Notes: generated from the sequence alone by a model not told the origin. DNA of 64,000 nucleotides from Gammaproteobacteria bacterium (GCA_030425195.1 JAUIAV010000009.1:124001-188000); one strand, 5' to 3'. Numbered from the stretch's first letter, positions 24,316 to 33,201 are shown. Numbers and translations are program-made.

Positions 24316-24807
24316 TCAGAGCACCGGCGCCCTCTGGAACACCCGCTCGAATTCCCGGTCACGTTGACCGCGCACGGAGATCCGGATGTCGAGCCGCTGG
24401 CCGTCCTCGGACAGACGCCAGATCTCTGCCGCCGAGATGTCCGGCGCATCGGAGTAAATGTGCAGCGCACCCTCGTGCCAGCCGGCCCGGACGTCCCAGA
24501 CACCCCGGCGTCGCTCACCCCAGGTTACGTCCCGGTAGCTGCCCCGGGCGTACTCGATGCCCATGGACCGGGCATCCTGTTCGATGTGCATCTCGGTGGC
24601 AGCCAGCAGCGGGAAGTCCTGGGTCACGAATCCGGAGCCCATACCCCCGCCGGCACGACCGCCGGCGAGCGGCCGCTGACCGTCCGCCAGAACCCAGTGG
24701 CCGTTCAGGTCGAAGCCGGCCGGAGACGACTCCTCCAGCGGGATGCTGCCGCAGCCGGCCGCCAGCAGCACCGTGGCCAGCCAGCCGACGCACGCCCACC
24801 GCCTCAT
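24316..24807 (-). CDS. hypothetical lipoprotein
   Basis: A 163-residue predicted lipoprotein. The signal peptide 'MRRWACVGWLATVLLAAGC' ends in a clear lipobox (LLAAGC). The mature part begins 'GSIPLEESSPAGFDLNGHWVL', reminiscent of small lipocalin-like or 'NGHW'-type lipoproteins, and ends with beta-rich segments. The ATG overlaps the stop of the upstream thioesterase by 4 nt. It converges with the metalloprotease gene with a 4-nt gap. I do not recognise a named family. Confidence 0.65.
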   Translation of the reverse strand: MRRWACVGWLATVLLAAGCGSIPLEESSPAGFDLNGHWVLADGQRPLAGGRAGGGMGSGFVTQDFPLLAATEMHIEQDARSMGIEYARGSYRDVTWGERRRGVWDVRAGWHEGALHIYSDAPDISAAEIWRLSEDGQRLDIRISVRGQRDREFERVFQRAPVL

Positions 24808-25244
24808 CGGGGATCCCGGATGGTGACCGTGCCCTGAGCAGTCGCGGCAAGCCGGCCTTCGTTGTTCACGTCGATCCGGACCACGGCCTGGGTTCTGGAC
24901 AGATTGACGATCTCCGCCCGAGCCTCCACCACACCCTGGGTGACCGGGGCGGTGAGATTGATCTTGAACTCCGTGGTCGCCGCCCATTGACCTTTCTTCA
25001 TCGCCGGATAGCAGACACAGCCGAGCATGTGATCGCAGAAGGCGGACAGCACACCACCATGCATGTTGCCCATGGGGGTGAGCAGGTCCTCGCGCACCTC
25101 GAACCGGCCGGTCATGGTGCCGGGAGACGCCTCGATAATCTCGAAGCCGAGGAACTCGGTGAGGCCGCCACCCGCCCCCCGCGGGGCCCTGATGAATCCC
25201 TGGGCGATCCGTTCGTCAAACGGGATCTCTCTGTCGCTGCTCAC
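24804..25244 (-). CDS. PaaI-family hotdog thioesterase
   Basis: A 146-residue protein. The hotdog signature 'LTPMGNMHGGVLSAFCDHMLG' contains the HGG...D active-site helix, followed by 'ATTEFKINLTAPVTQGVVEARAEIVN'. PaaI-type enzymes hydrolyse aryl- or acyl-CoA thioesters. The GTG start directly abuts the LLM oxidoreductase stop (TGAGTG). Together with the adjacent LLM oxidoreductase and alcohol dehydrogenase it suggests a small catabolic or detoxification operon. The acyl substrate is unknown. Confidence 0.85.
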   Translation of the reverse strand: MSSDREIPFDERIAQGFIRAPRGAGGGLTEFLGFEIIEASPGTMTGRFEVREDLLTPMGNMHGGVLSAFCDHMLGCVCYPAMKKGQWAATTEFKINLTAPVTQGVVEARAEIVNLSRTQAVVRIDVNNEGRLAATAQGTVTIRDPR

Positions 25245-26237
25245 TCAGGACTCCTGTGCTGCAAAGGTATCCACGATGGCATCCAGATTCTCCTGGACCC
25301 GACCGCTCTTCATGCCGACGCTCGGCGTGTAAAGAATCACATGCCCGGCCAGGTCGTTCCAGGCCTGCAGCTGTTCGCGCACCTCGTCCGGCGTACCGGC
25401 GATGGCAATCTCGTCCACCATCTCGTCCGTGACCGCCGCCGCCATGGCCGCGAAGTCGCCCTGCCGGAAGGCGTTGGCAATGGCTTCGCCCTGAGCCTGC
25501 CAGCCGTGCGGCTCGAGAATCGAGTGATACAGACGGGTCGTGTAGTAGAAGGCAATCTGGCCCCGTGCTTCGTTTCTCGCCTGCTCCGTGCTGTCGGCCA
25601 CCGCGGTGATCACATAAGGGAGCATCTCGCACCGGCTGCCTTCGAGCACCGGCAGCACCCGTTCGCGGATGTAGGTGCGGGTGAACACGGGATGGCCGAT
25701 GAGTCCGTCCGCGGCCGCAGCCGCGGCCCGGATCATGCCCCTGTTCACCGCCGCCAGACAGACGGGAATCCCGTCCCGCGCCGCCCCGGGCCGTCGGAAG
25801 GCTGGAATCTTCACCTGGTAATAGGGCCCGTCATAGGTCAGCCCGCCGCCGTCTTTCGCTGCGATGGCTGCGCGGATGAGGCCGATGGCATCCCGGATCC
25901 GCGGCGCAGGCGGATCGTCGAAAGGCATGGAGTACCACTCCCGGTTCATCCGCTCCGTGCCGCTGCCGAGCCCGAGAATCATCCGGCCGCCGGAAAGCTC
26001 GTCGATATCCATGGCGGCGGAAGCGGCCAGCATGGGTGTCCGCATGAACGCATAAGCAATGGCCGTGCCCAGCTTCACCCGTTCCGTGGCGGTGGCGACC
26101 GCTGCCAGGCGGACGAGCCCGTGCGCATTGAAGAATTCGGTGGTCCAGACGGACTCGAAACCGGCCGCGTCGGCCCGCGCCGCCGTCCGCATCTGCCCTT
26201 CGATGGTGGGCGAACCCAGGATCAGCCCGTATTTCAT
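25245..26237 (-). CDS. LLM-class flavin-dependent oxidoreductase
   Basis: A 330-residue luciferase-like barrel protein. It begins 'MKYGLILGSP' with 'ARADAAGFESVWTTEFF', then 'ERVKLGTAIAYAFMRTPMLAASAAMDIDELSGGRMILGLGSGT', the usual order of the family, and ends in a helical segment before 'AIAGTPDEVREQLQAW'. Such enzymes use FMN or F420. In a gammaproteobacterium FMN is more likely, but F420 cannot be excluded from sequence. It lies 21 nt after the alcohol dehydrogenase gene and abuts the thioesterase. Confidence 0.88.
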   Translation of the reverse strand: MKYGLILGSPTIEGQMRTAARADAAGFESVWTTEFFNAHGLVRLAAVATATERVKLGTAIAYAFMRTPMLAASAAMDIDELSGGRMILGLGSGTERMNREWYSMPFDDPPAPRIRDAIGLIRAAIAAKDGGGLTYDGPYYQVKIPAFRRPGAARDGIPVCLAAVNRGMIRAAAAAADGLIGHPVFTRTYIRERVLPVLEGSRCEMLPYVITAVADSTEQARNEARGQIAFYYTTRLYHSILEPHGWQAQGEAIANAFRQGDFAAMAAAVTDEMVDEIAIAGTPDEVREQLQAWNDLAGHVILYTPSVGMKSGRVQENLDAIVDTFAAQES

Positions 26238-26258
26238 GTTGGTGCCCTGCTTTTCGAT

Positions 26259-27356
26259 TCAGAATTCGGGGATCAGACAGGAGTGTATGGACTCGTCGTC
26301 CGGGATCTCCCGGGCCAGGGTGCGGATGGCCAGCGCCGCATCGGCCAGATCGAAATCGTGGGTATGCATGCGCGGGAGCTCGGTGCGGCCCGACTCGAGG
26401 AGGCGGATGGCACTCCTGTAGCCTGTGGACGTGACGCCGATCGCGCCCATGATCCGGATCTCTTTCATGACGATCAGATCCGAAACAAGTCCTTCCACGG
26501 GTTTGAAGCCCTTGACCCCGGCCAGCACAACCCGCCCACCGGTGCGCACCATGGACAGCGCGTCCACCACCGGCTGCGTGGCATAGGAGCTCACATCCAC
26601 CACCACGTCCGCGCCGCGCCCGGCGGTGATCTTCTTCACCCGCCGCACGGCATCCTCGTTGTCCACGTCGATGGTGTGATCGGCACCGAGCAGCCGTGCC
26701 AGTGCGAGCTTGTCCGCATCCGCTTCGAGACCGGTGACGATGATGGTCCCGGCGCCTACTTCCCGGGCCGCCACGACGCTGGCGAGACCGCGCTGACCGG
26801 GCCCCAGAATGACCACCGTGTCCCCGGGCCGCGTCTCCGGCATCTCCACCGCCCAGCGGAATCCGGCCCCCAGCGGATTGAACATCACGGCCACTTCCGC
26901 CGGGAGGTCGGCGCTCACCCGATGCACCACGGAGTGCGGGTGCAGATACATGTACTGGGCATAGCCGCCCCAGAGCCCGGGCGGTTCCGTGGTCGGAATG
27001 TACGAGTAGATTTTCCGCTCATCGCACAGGTGATAGGTGCCGCCCAGACAGTGGGCGCAGTGCCGGCAGGAGATCATGGTCTCAACCGCCACCCGATCTC
27101 CCACGTCCACGCCCCAGCGGGCGGCTGCCCGGTCGCCGATCTTCGCAATGATCCCCAGCGGTTCATGCCCGGGAACCACGGGCACCGGCGTGCGCAGCAG
27201 ACCTTCGAACTGCTCATAGTCGCTGCCGCAGATGCCGCAGGCTTCGAGTCTGAGCAGGGCCGAATCCTCGTCGATGTCCGGAATCGGCAGATCCCTCGGC
27301 TCCAGAACCCGGTTTGCGGTCTGGACCATGGCAAATGAAGTTTTCGGAACCGCCAT
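26259..27356 (-). CDS. zinc-dependent alcohol dehydrogenase (MDR superfamily)
   Basis: A 365-residue medium-chain dehydrogenase. The catalytic zinc Cys is in 'EACGICGSDYEQFEG', with 'PVVPGHEPLGII' supplying His-Glu. The structural zinc lobe shows Cys residues in 'CRHCAHCLGGTYHLCDERK'. The NAD(P) site is in 'VVILGPGQRGLASVVAAREVGAGTIIVTG', where the last positions suggest NAD or NADP without a clear preference. A GGGGGAG site precedes ATG 27356. Substrate unknown; similar enzymes act on polyols, threonine or aryl alcohols. Confidence 0.87.
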   Translation of the reverse strand: MAVPKTSFAMVQTANRVLEPRDLPIPDIDEDSALLRLEACGICGSDYEQFEGLLRTPVPVVPGHEPLGIIAKIGDRAAARWGVDVGDRVAVETMISCRHCAHCLGGTYHLCDERKIYSYIPTTEPPGLWGGYAQYMYLHPHSVVHRVSADLPAEVAVMFNPLGAGFRWAVEMPETRPGDTVVILGPGQRGLASVVAAREVGAGTIIVTGLEADADKLALARLLGADHTIDVDNEDAVRRVKKITAGRGADVVVDVSSYATQPVVDALSMVRTGGRVVLAGVKGFKPVEGLVSDLIVMKEIRIMGAIGVTSTGYRSAIRLLESGRTELPRMHTHDFDLADAALAIRTLAREIPDDESIHSCLIPEF

Positions 27357-27404
27357 CGGACTCCCCCTGTGCTGTCGCTCCCCTGTGATAGGCTCCGGGA
27401 AGTT

Positions 27405-27420
27405 CTGACACATCGGTCAG
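27405..27420. promoter_or_regulatory. inverted repeat in the alcohol dehydrogenase / TcuA-like divergent region
   Basis: CTGAC-ACATCG-GTCAG is a 5-bp inverted repeat in the 126-bp gap between two divergent genes. It could be an operator for a TetR- or GntR-type regulator, but no regulator is encoded next to it and the symmetry is short. Confidence 0.25.
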
Positions 27421-27482
27421 GACTCCCCCAGAGTACGGGGTGAAGATTGACGGGGCAACGTCGAACCGGCGGGGAGATCTGC

Positions 27483-28958
27483 ATGACCAGGGCACAGGTG
27501 ATCGTGGTGGGCGGCGGTAATGCCGCGCTCTGTGCCGCCATCGCTGCCGCCGGCGAGGGCGCCCGGGTCACACTGCTCGAACGGGCACCGGAAGCACTCA
27601 GGGGCGGTAACTCCCGCTTCACGGCCGGGGCCATGCGCGTGGTCTACGGAGGGGTGGAGGACCTGAAGAAGCTGATGCCCGATCTCACGGAAGGCGAGAT
27701 TGCGCGTACGGACTTCGGAAGCTACAGCGCCGGCGACTTCTACGACGATCTCGGCCGCGTCACCCACTATCGGACCGACCCGGCGCTGGCGGAGGTGCTG
27801 GTGGAGCAGAGCTTCGACACGCTCGCCTGGATGCACGGGGAAGGCGTCCGCTTTCTGCCCCTGTACGGACGCCAGTCCTACGAGGTGGACGGCAGAGTCC
27901 GCTTCTGGGGCGGACTGACCGTGGAGGCCTGGGGCGGCGGACCGGGACTGGTGGACGCGCTGACCGATATCGCCGGCAAGAAGGGCGTCATCATCCGCTA
28001 CGGCACCCGGGCGACCGCACTCGTGCGGGATCGGGGCAGGGTGACCGGCGTGCAGGTGGAATCCGACGAAGGCCAGGACCGCTACCATGCAGACGCCGTG
28101 GTGCTGGCCTGTGGCGGCTTCGAATCGTCTCCCACCTGGCGCGCCCGCTACCTGGGGCCGGGCTGGGATCTGGCCAGAGTGCGAGGCACCCGCTTCAATA
28201 CCGGCGACGGTATTCAGATGGCCGTGGACATCGGCGCGGCCGCCCGCGGCCACTACTCCGGCTGCCACGCGGTGGGCTGGGATCTGAACGCACCGGAATA
28301 CGGCGACCTCGCCGTGGGCGATGGGTTCCAGAAACACTCCTACCCCCTCGGCATCATGGTCAACAACCGGGGCGAGCGCTTTCTCGACGAAGGGGCCGAC
28401 TTCCGCAACTACACCTATGCGAAATACGGCGCCGAGATCCTCGCCCAGCCGCAGCAGGCCGCCTGGCAGATTTTCGATTCGAAGGTGAGCGGCATGCTCC
28501 GTGACGAGTACCGGATCCGGGAAGTCACGAAGGTCCAGGCAGACGACCTCGAAACCCTGGCACGGAAAATGGAAGGTGTGGACGCCGCGAGGCTTCTCTC
28601 AACCATCGCCGAATTCAACAAAGCCGTGGACACGGCGGTACCCTTCGATCCGACGGTCAGGGACGGCCGGGGCACACCGGGACTGGCGGTACCGAAGACC
28701 AACTGGGCGAATCCCCTGGACACGCCCCCCTTTGAAGCCTACGGCGTCACCTGCGGCATCACCTTCACCTTCGGTGGCCTGCACGTGGATGCTCATGCGC
28801 GCGTGATCGCCCAGACCGGCGAGCCCATACCCGGCCTGTTCGCAGCCGGCGAGCTGGTGGGCGGACTGTTCTATTTCAACTACCCGGGCGGCACCGGGCT
28901 GACTTCGGGCGCCGTCTTCGGCCGCGTGGCGGGACGGGGTGCCGCCGCGGTCACCTGA
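27483..28958 (+). CDS. FAD-dependent dehydrogenase, tricarballylate dehydrogenase (TcuA)-like
   Basis: A 491-residue flavoprotein of the fumarate-reductase/succinate-dehydrogenase family. The FAD site is 'VIVVGGGNAALCAAIAAAGEGARVTLLERAP', followed by 'RGGNSRFTAGAMRV'. 'DAVVLACGGFESS' and C-terminal 'FGGLHVDAHARVI...IPGLFAAGELVGGLFYFNYPGGTGLTSGAVFGRVAG' complete the pattern. The N-terminal motif resembles TcuA, which oxidises tricarballylate to cis-aconitate, but 3-ketosteroid dehydrogenase-like paralogues share it. GGGGAG lies about 8 nt before ATG 27483. No tcuB or tcuC is present, so the substrate is open. Confidence 0.82.
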   Translation: MTRAQVIVVGGGNAALCAAIAAAGEGARVTLLERAPEALRGGNSRFTAGAMRVVYGGVEDLKKLMPDLTEGEIARTDFGSYSAGDFYDDLGRVTHYRTDPALAEVLVEQSFDTLAWMHGEGVRFLPLYGRQSYEVDGRVRFWGGLTVEAWGGGPGLVDALTDIAGKKGVIIRYGTRATALVRDRGRVTGVQVESDEGQDRYHADAVVLACGGFESSPTWRARYLGPGWDLARVRGTRFNTGDGIQMAVDIGAAARGHYSGCHAVGWDLNAPEYGDLAVGDGFQKHSYPLGIMVNNRGERFLDEGADFRNYTYAKYGAEILAQPQQAAWQIFDSKVSGMLRDEYRIREVTKVQADDLETLARKMEGVDAARLLSTIAEFNKAVDTAVPFDPTVRDGRGTPGLAVPKTNWANPLDTPPFEAYGVTCGITFTFGGLHVDAHARVIAQTGEPIPGLFAAGELVGGLFYFNYPGGTGLTSGAVFGRVAGRGAAAVT

Positions 28959-29011
28959 CTCACAGGCTGCGGGAGGAGCCTTTCAGTTGGAATGACTGAA
29001 GCTGCAGCAGG

Positions 29012-29170
29012 CTGCGGGTGGCAAAGGTGTTTTCAGTAACGTGAGAGCGAGGCCGAGGGCGCCGATTTGACTGCCTGATGGCGAAGCCGTCAGGCAGGCA
29101 ACATCGGTAACCGAGGGTAGCCGGGACGGCCCCGAGCGGGAGTGAATGAAAACACCTTTGTCACCCGCAG
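29012..29170. mobile_element. 159-bp MITE-like element with 24-bp terminal inverted repeats
   Basis: The ends 29012-29035 and 29147-29170 are inverted repeats identical at 23 of 24 positions; each contains CAAAGGTGTTTTCA or its complement. At the centre, 29071-29097 forms a 12-bp stem with a GAA triloop (CTGCCTGATGGC on the left arm). Shorter paired segments (for example GCCGAT with ATCGGT) lie between. The element fills the gap between two convergent gene ends and contains no reading frame of note. No target duplication is visible. It is either a non-autonomous mobile element or a large repetitive palindrome acting as a bidirectional terminator. Confidence 0.65.
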
Positions 29171-29211
29171 TGTGCGTGGTTCACTGATTCGACGGGAAAG
29201 GAAAGTTCTGA

Positions 29212-31152
29212 TCAGTCCGTCTTGTCGGCCACCGAAGGTTTCAACGGCACGATGTCCGCCGGCTTCCGGATCTCCGCGAGCCGGCTGGCCATGTCCGGTC
29301 CGGCCAGCAGCTCGTCCAGGAAGGATCGGATTCCCTCGTAATCGTATTCGTCGCAGGCCTTCTCCAGCGTATCCAGCACATCGCGGAGCTCGGACCAGGG
29401 CAGATAGTTCTCTGTCGCGCGCAGGATCTTCCGGTGCCGGGTGCCGGTGACGGCCTCGCCGATCAGCAGCTTCTCGTGCAGGTTCTCCCCCGGGTGCAGG
29501 CCTGTGATTCTGATCTCGATATCCCCGCCCGGGTGATCCTCGTCCCGGATGGAGAAACCCTTCAGCCGTATCATCCGCTGGGCGAGCTCCAGAATGTTGA
29601 CGGGCTCACCCATGTCGAGGAGAAAGACGTCTCCGCCCCTGGCGATGCTGGCTGCCTGAAGAACGAGCTGGGCAGCCTCCGGAATCGTCATGAAATAGCG
29701 CGTGGCATCCGGGTGCGTCACCGTCACCGGACCACCCCGTTCGATCTGCTCCAGAAACAGCGGCACCACCGATCCGGAAGAGCCCAGCACGTTGCCGAAC
29801 CGGACCATGGAGAACCGTGTGCCGGGTACCTCGTCCTGCAGCGCCTGCAGGGTCATCTCGGCCAGCCGCTTGCTGGCACCCATGATACTGGTGGTTCTGA
29901 CTGCCTTGTCCGTGGAGATGAGAATGAAGTCGGACACCCCGGCATCACGGGCGGCCGTAGCAGTGTGCAGCGTGCCGAAGGTGTTGTTTCTGAGCCCTTC
30001 GATCAGGTTCTCCTCCACCAGCCGCACGTGCTTGTAGGCAGCGGCATGATAGAGCGTGTCGATACCGTGCCTGGTGAGCGTACGCGTCATCAGTCCCCGG
30101 TTGGTCACCGATCCGAGCACCACGTGCAGCCTGGCACCGAGGCCCTCTTCAGCCGCCATGGCCGTGAGCTCGCGCCGCAGCGTGTAGAGCCCGTATTCGG
30201 ACTGATCGAGGAGCACCAGGTTTTCCGGCTGCTGCCGGAAGATCTGCCGGCACAGCTCCGCACCGATGGATCCGCCGGCTCCGGTCACCATCACGTTCTT
30301 GCCGGCGACAGAGCCCGCCAGCAGCTCCGGCATGGGTGCCACCTGATCCCGGCCGATGAGGTCCTGCACCTCCACGTCCCGCAGATCGTCGACCCGTTCC
30401 CGGCCGGAGACGATATCCGACACGTCGGGAATGAGACGGATACGCAGTCCGTAGGGTTCCAGGAACTCGATGACGCGCCGCCGGTCCTCCACCGCCCTGG
30501 AATTGATGGCGAGAAAGATCTCCCGGGCCTCCGTGTCGCTGAGCAGCGTGTCCAGCCTGCGGGGCGGAAACACGTAGAGTCCGTGGATCATTCTGTTGTG
30601 CAGCCCCGGGTCATCGTCGATGAACGCCACCGGCACATAGGTGCCCTGCTGCATCAGCAGCTGCGCAAGCCGAACGCCGTTTTCACCGGCGCCGTAGATG
30701 ATCACCGACCGCCGGACCTTGAGCTTGTCCTGCAGCCACTGCAGGTAACCGCGGACGGCAAACCGGGATCCCGCCACGTAAACCAGCGTCATGAACCAGA
30801 AGATGACGGGCACCGAACGCGGGAACACTTTGAGCTGAACCATGTAGGCCACCGCGGCCACGGCGATGGACGTGATGGTCACTCCGATGACGATCGGGCG
30901 CATGGCCTGGCTGCCCATGTGGCGGACGACGTGCCGGTAGAGGCCGAGCGTGCCGAAGACCGGAATGCAGGCCAGGGCGCTCACCACGAACGCGGGCCAG
31001 AAACTCGCGATGTTCTCCGGTACCTCGCCCAGCCGCAGATACAGCGCGAAGTAGAGAATCGACGGCAGCGCGATGAAGTCGGCCAGCACCACCAGCGCCT
31101 GCTTGCGGCGCCGGGGCAGCTGGTTGAAGAAGTCTTCAAGAAAGCGGTTCAC
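29212..31152 (-). CDS. membrane-bound UDP-N-acetylglucosamine 4,6-dehydratase, WbpM/CapD-like
   Basis: About 646 residues. Four N-terminal membrane helices are followed by a CoA-binding-like domain ('VIIYGAGENGVRLAQLLMQQG') and a C-terminal SDR domain with 'VMVTGAGGSIGAELCRQI'. The usual YxxxK is replaced by Met in 'TSIMGASKRLAEMTLQAL', a trait of WbpM. 'NVLGSSGSVVPLFLEQIERGGPVTVTHPDATRYFMTIPEA' is the conserved substrate region. It converts UDP-GlcNAc to the 4-keto-6-deoxy sugar, the first step to UDP-QuiNAc/FucNAc. I start at GTG 31152 (GAGG upstream); an ATG at 31185 would add 11 residues. Confidence 0.9.
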   Translation of the reverse strand: MNRFLEDFFNQLPRRRKQALVVLADFIALPSILYFALYLRLGEVPENIASFWPAFVVSALACIPVFGTLGLYRHVVRHMGSQAMRPIVIGVTITSIAVAAVAYMVQLKVFPRSVPVIFWFMTLVYVAGSRFAVRGYLQWLQDKLKVRRSVIIYGAGENGVRLAQLLMQQGTYVPVAFIDDDPGLHNRMIHGLYVFPPRRLDTLLSDTEAREIFLAINSRAVEDRRRVIEFLEPYGLRIRLIPDVSDIVSGRERVDDLRDVEVQDLIGRDQVAPMPELLAGSVAGKNVMVTGAGGSIGAELCRQIFRQQPENLVLLDQSEYGLYTLRRELTAMAAEEGLGARLHVVLGSVTNRGLMTRTLTRHGIDTLYHAAAYKHVRLVEENLIEGLRNNTFGTLHTATAARDAGVSDFILISTDKAVRTTSIMGASKRLAEMTLQALQDEVPGTRFSMVRFGNVLGSSGSVVPLFLEQIERGGPVTVTHPDATRYFMTIPEAAQLVLQAASIARGGDVFLLDMGEPVNILELAQRMIRLKGFSIRDEDHPGGDIEIRITGLHPGENLHEKLLIGEAVTGTRHRKILRATENYLPWSELRDVLDTLEKACDEYDYEGIRSFLDELLAGPDMASRLAEIRKPADIVPLKPSVADKTD

Positions 31153-31203
31153 ATCAACCTCGCACGACCCATGGAAACCCGACATCCGTGGCGATGGACG
31201 TCA

Positions 31204-32175
31204 TCAGGCTTCATTCCGCTGCCCCGCCCGGAACACGACGGCACCGGCCAGGTAAGGCAGCACGGCCATCGCTACCCAGACTGCCTGCCGGTCCGGATAG
31301 CGGATGGACAACCAGGCCAGCGGAAACAGCCAGAGCGCGCCCATGGCAGCGAACAGGCTCGTCGTACCCAGGTGGCCGAGCCGGTCAGAGAGTCTCTGAT
31401 ACAGATGACTCCGGTGTGCCTGAGTGAACGGCTGACCCGTCAGCATTCTTACACAAAGCGTGTAGCTGGCGTCAAACCAGAAGCCGGTCAACAGAATGAT
31501 GGACGCCGCGCACGGCACCTGGCCCGTCCCGTGCAGCACGATCACCAGCACCCCGATGACGAGCCCGAGCACCAGAGAGCCCACGTCGCCCATGAAGATG
31601 CGGGCAGGCGGCCAGTTGAAGGCGAGAAACCCGAGGCTGGCACCACTGAGGACCCACACCAGCAGGCCGGCTTCGCCGTCCACACCGCCCGCCAGAAGGA
31701 ACACGCCGGTACAGAAAACGAGCGTCTGCACTCCTGCAATACCGTCGATCCCATCCATGAAATTGAACAGGTTGACGTGCCAGAGGAGCAGCAGCGCGAT
31801 CAGACCCTGCCAGAGCAGACCGGTCTCCAGATCGAGCCCATGAAGCGCCCAGACGACCGCGACCATCTGACAGAAGAACCGGAAGGCGGCACTCAGCTCC
31901 CGAACGTCGTCCAGAAACCCGATCACCGCCAGCAGCACGACGGCGCCGAGCAGCCCGGCGATGAACCGGTCACCATCGGTGAGCGCCATCGCGAGGAGCG
32001 CAGCGAGCAGGGGTACGACGATGGCGAGACCGCCCAGCGTCGGGGTAGCCGCCCGATGCGAGCTCCGGTCATTCGGATGTGCCAGCAGCGCCAGTCGCTG
32101 CGCGAGACGCACGAGCACCGCGGTCAGACAGACGCTAGCGAGGAACGCCGTTACGACGCCGGTCACCGGGCTCAA
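31204..32175 (-). CDS. polyprenyl-phosphate sugar-1-phosphate transferase, WecA/WbpL-like
   Basis: A 323-residue, about 11-helix membrane enzyme. The family motifs are present: 'HPNDRSSHRAATPTLGG', the Asp pair in 'IGFLDDVRELS', 'NLFNFMDGIDGIAG', 'FNWPPARIFMGDVGS' and 'QAHRSHLYQRL'. It loads the first sugar phosphate on undecaprenyl phosphate to start O-antigen or other surface glycan synthesis. The TTG at 32175 overlaps the epimerase stop by 4 nt (TTGA); a GTG three codons in is an alternative. Neighbours suggest that QuiNAc- or FucNAc-1-phosphate is transferred. Confidence 0.88.
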   Translation of the reverse strand: MSPVTGVVTAFLASVCLTAVLVRLAQRLALLAHPNDRSSHRAATPTLGGLAIVVPLLAALLAMALTDGDRFIAGLLGAVVLLAVIGFLDDVRELSAAFRFFCQMVAVVWALHGLDLETGLLWQGLIALLLLWHVNLFNFMDGIDGIAGVQTLVFCTGVFLLAGGVDGEAGLLVWVLSGASLGFLAFNWPPARIFMGDVGSLVLGLVIGVLVIVLHGTGQVPCAASIILLTGFWFDASYTLCVRMLTGQPFTQAHRSHLYQRLSDRLGHLGTTSLFAAMGALWLFPLAWLSIRYPDRQAVWVAMAVLPYLAGAVVFRAGQRNEA

Positions 32176-33155
32176 GAGTTCGACTCCGCCAGCAGCTCGG
32201 CCAGGGCGTCTTCCGAGCTCTGCGCCGGCATCCAGCCGAGGGTGTGTTGCGATGGTTCGCACTCGAGCTGGAGCGGCCGGTACAGCCGATCGAAGACGCC
32301 GCTATGACCGGACAGAGTCAGGGCGCCCCGCATGAGCCAGACCGGCAGCGGGATCAGACGTGGTCCCGGAACACCCAGCATCCGCATCATGTCATGGACG
32401 GACAGATCGCCGGCATCCGCACAATGGAAGACGCCCGACCGACCGAGACCGGCGATGAGGGCGTCACAGAGATTGGCGACGCTGATGACGCTCCGCGGCG
32501 CCCGGGCAGCGCCGAAGGGCAGCGGAATCCCCCGACGTCCACGCCCCGCCCAGCGCAGGAGCGCGTGAAAGTTGGCCTTCACCCCGGGTCCGTAGACGAG
32601 CGGCGGCCGCAGAACGGCAAGCCGGGTCTGTGGCCACGACCGCTGTCGTTCCTCGAGGCCCGCCTCGGCCCGGGACTTGCTCCGGCCGTAAGCATCGTCC
32701 GGCGCATGAGGATCGTCCACCCGGAACGGGCGGGCGCTCACGTCGCCGAACACCTTGATGGAGCTGACGAAGACGAACCCGGTGACCCCCGCTTCCCCGG
32801 CTGCTTCAAAAAGCGTCAGCGGCCAGCGGACGTTCACCTGTTCGAGCTCATCAGCGTCCGCCGCCCGATGAGCGATCGCCGCCAGGTGAATGATTCCCTG
32901 GATGGTTTCGAGCCCACGCGCCCAGTCCTCACGACTGGAATCCGCGTCGAGGTCGATTGCCGGTCCCGTCAGCCGGTCACGGGAGAGCGTGACGACCTCA
33001 TGGCCCCGGGCGCGCAATCGCGGAATCAGATGTGTGCCGATGAAACCCGTGGCGCCGGTCACGAGTATCCGCCGGGCGCACTCTGCCGCGGACCGTTCCT
33101 CGAGGGGCCCGTCTGCCGGCGAACTCTGATCCTGCCCGTCTATGATCGTCTGCAC
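32172..33155 (-). CDS. NAD-dependent epimerase/dehydratase (WbpV/WbpK-like UDP-sugar reductase)
   Basis: A 327-residue extended SDR. The Rossmann motif 'ILVTGATGFIGTHLIPRLRARGHEVVTLSRD' is followed by 'FVSSIKVFGD' and the catalytic 'YGRSKSRAEAGL' (YxxxK), then 'AVLRPPLVYGPGVKANFHALLRWA'. This set is typical of the reductases that convert the WbpM product to UDP-QuiNAc or UDP-FucNAc. About 27 residues precede the Rossmann fold. The start is GTG. It is the first gene of the three-gene polysaccharide unit. Confidence 0.83.
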   Translation of the reverse strand: MQTIIDGQDQSSPADGPLEERSAAECARRILVTGATGFIGTHLIPRLRARGHEVVTLSRDRLTGPAIDLDADSSREDWARGLETIQGIIHLAAIAHRAADADELEQVNVRWPLTLFEAAGEAGVTGFVFVSSIKVFGDVSARPFRVDDPHAPDDAYGRSKSRAEAGLEERQRSWPQTRLAVLRPPLVYGPGVKANFHALLRWAGRGRRGIPLPFGAARAPRSVISVANLCDALIAGLGRSGVFHCADAGDLSVHDMMRMLGVPGPRLIPLPVWLMRGALTLSGHSGVFDRLYRPLQLECEPSQHTLGWMPAQSSEDALAELLAESNS

Positions 33156-33201
33156 ACACTGCTTTCAGCCTGCGCATTCTACCAAGGGCTGATGGGGAGG
33201 C

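Noticed and set aside
29434-32307. 957-residue plus-strand open frame across the polysaccharide genes
   Set aside because: It runs antisense through two motif-rich genes (WbpM-like and WecA-like) and shows no family signature.
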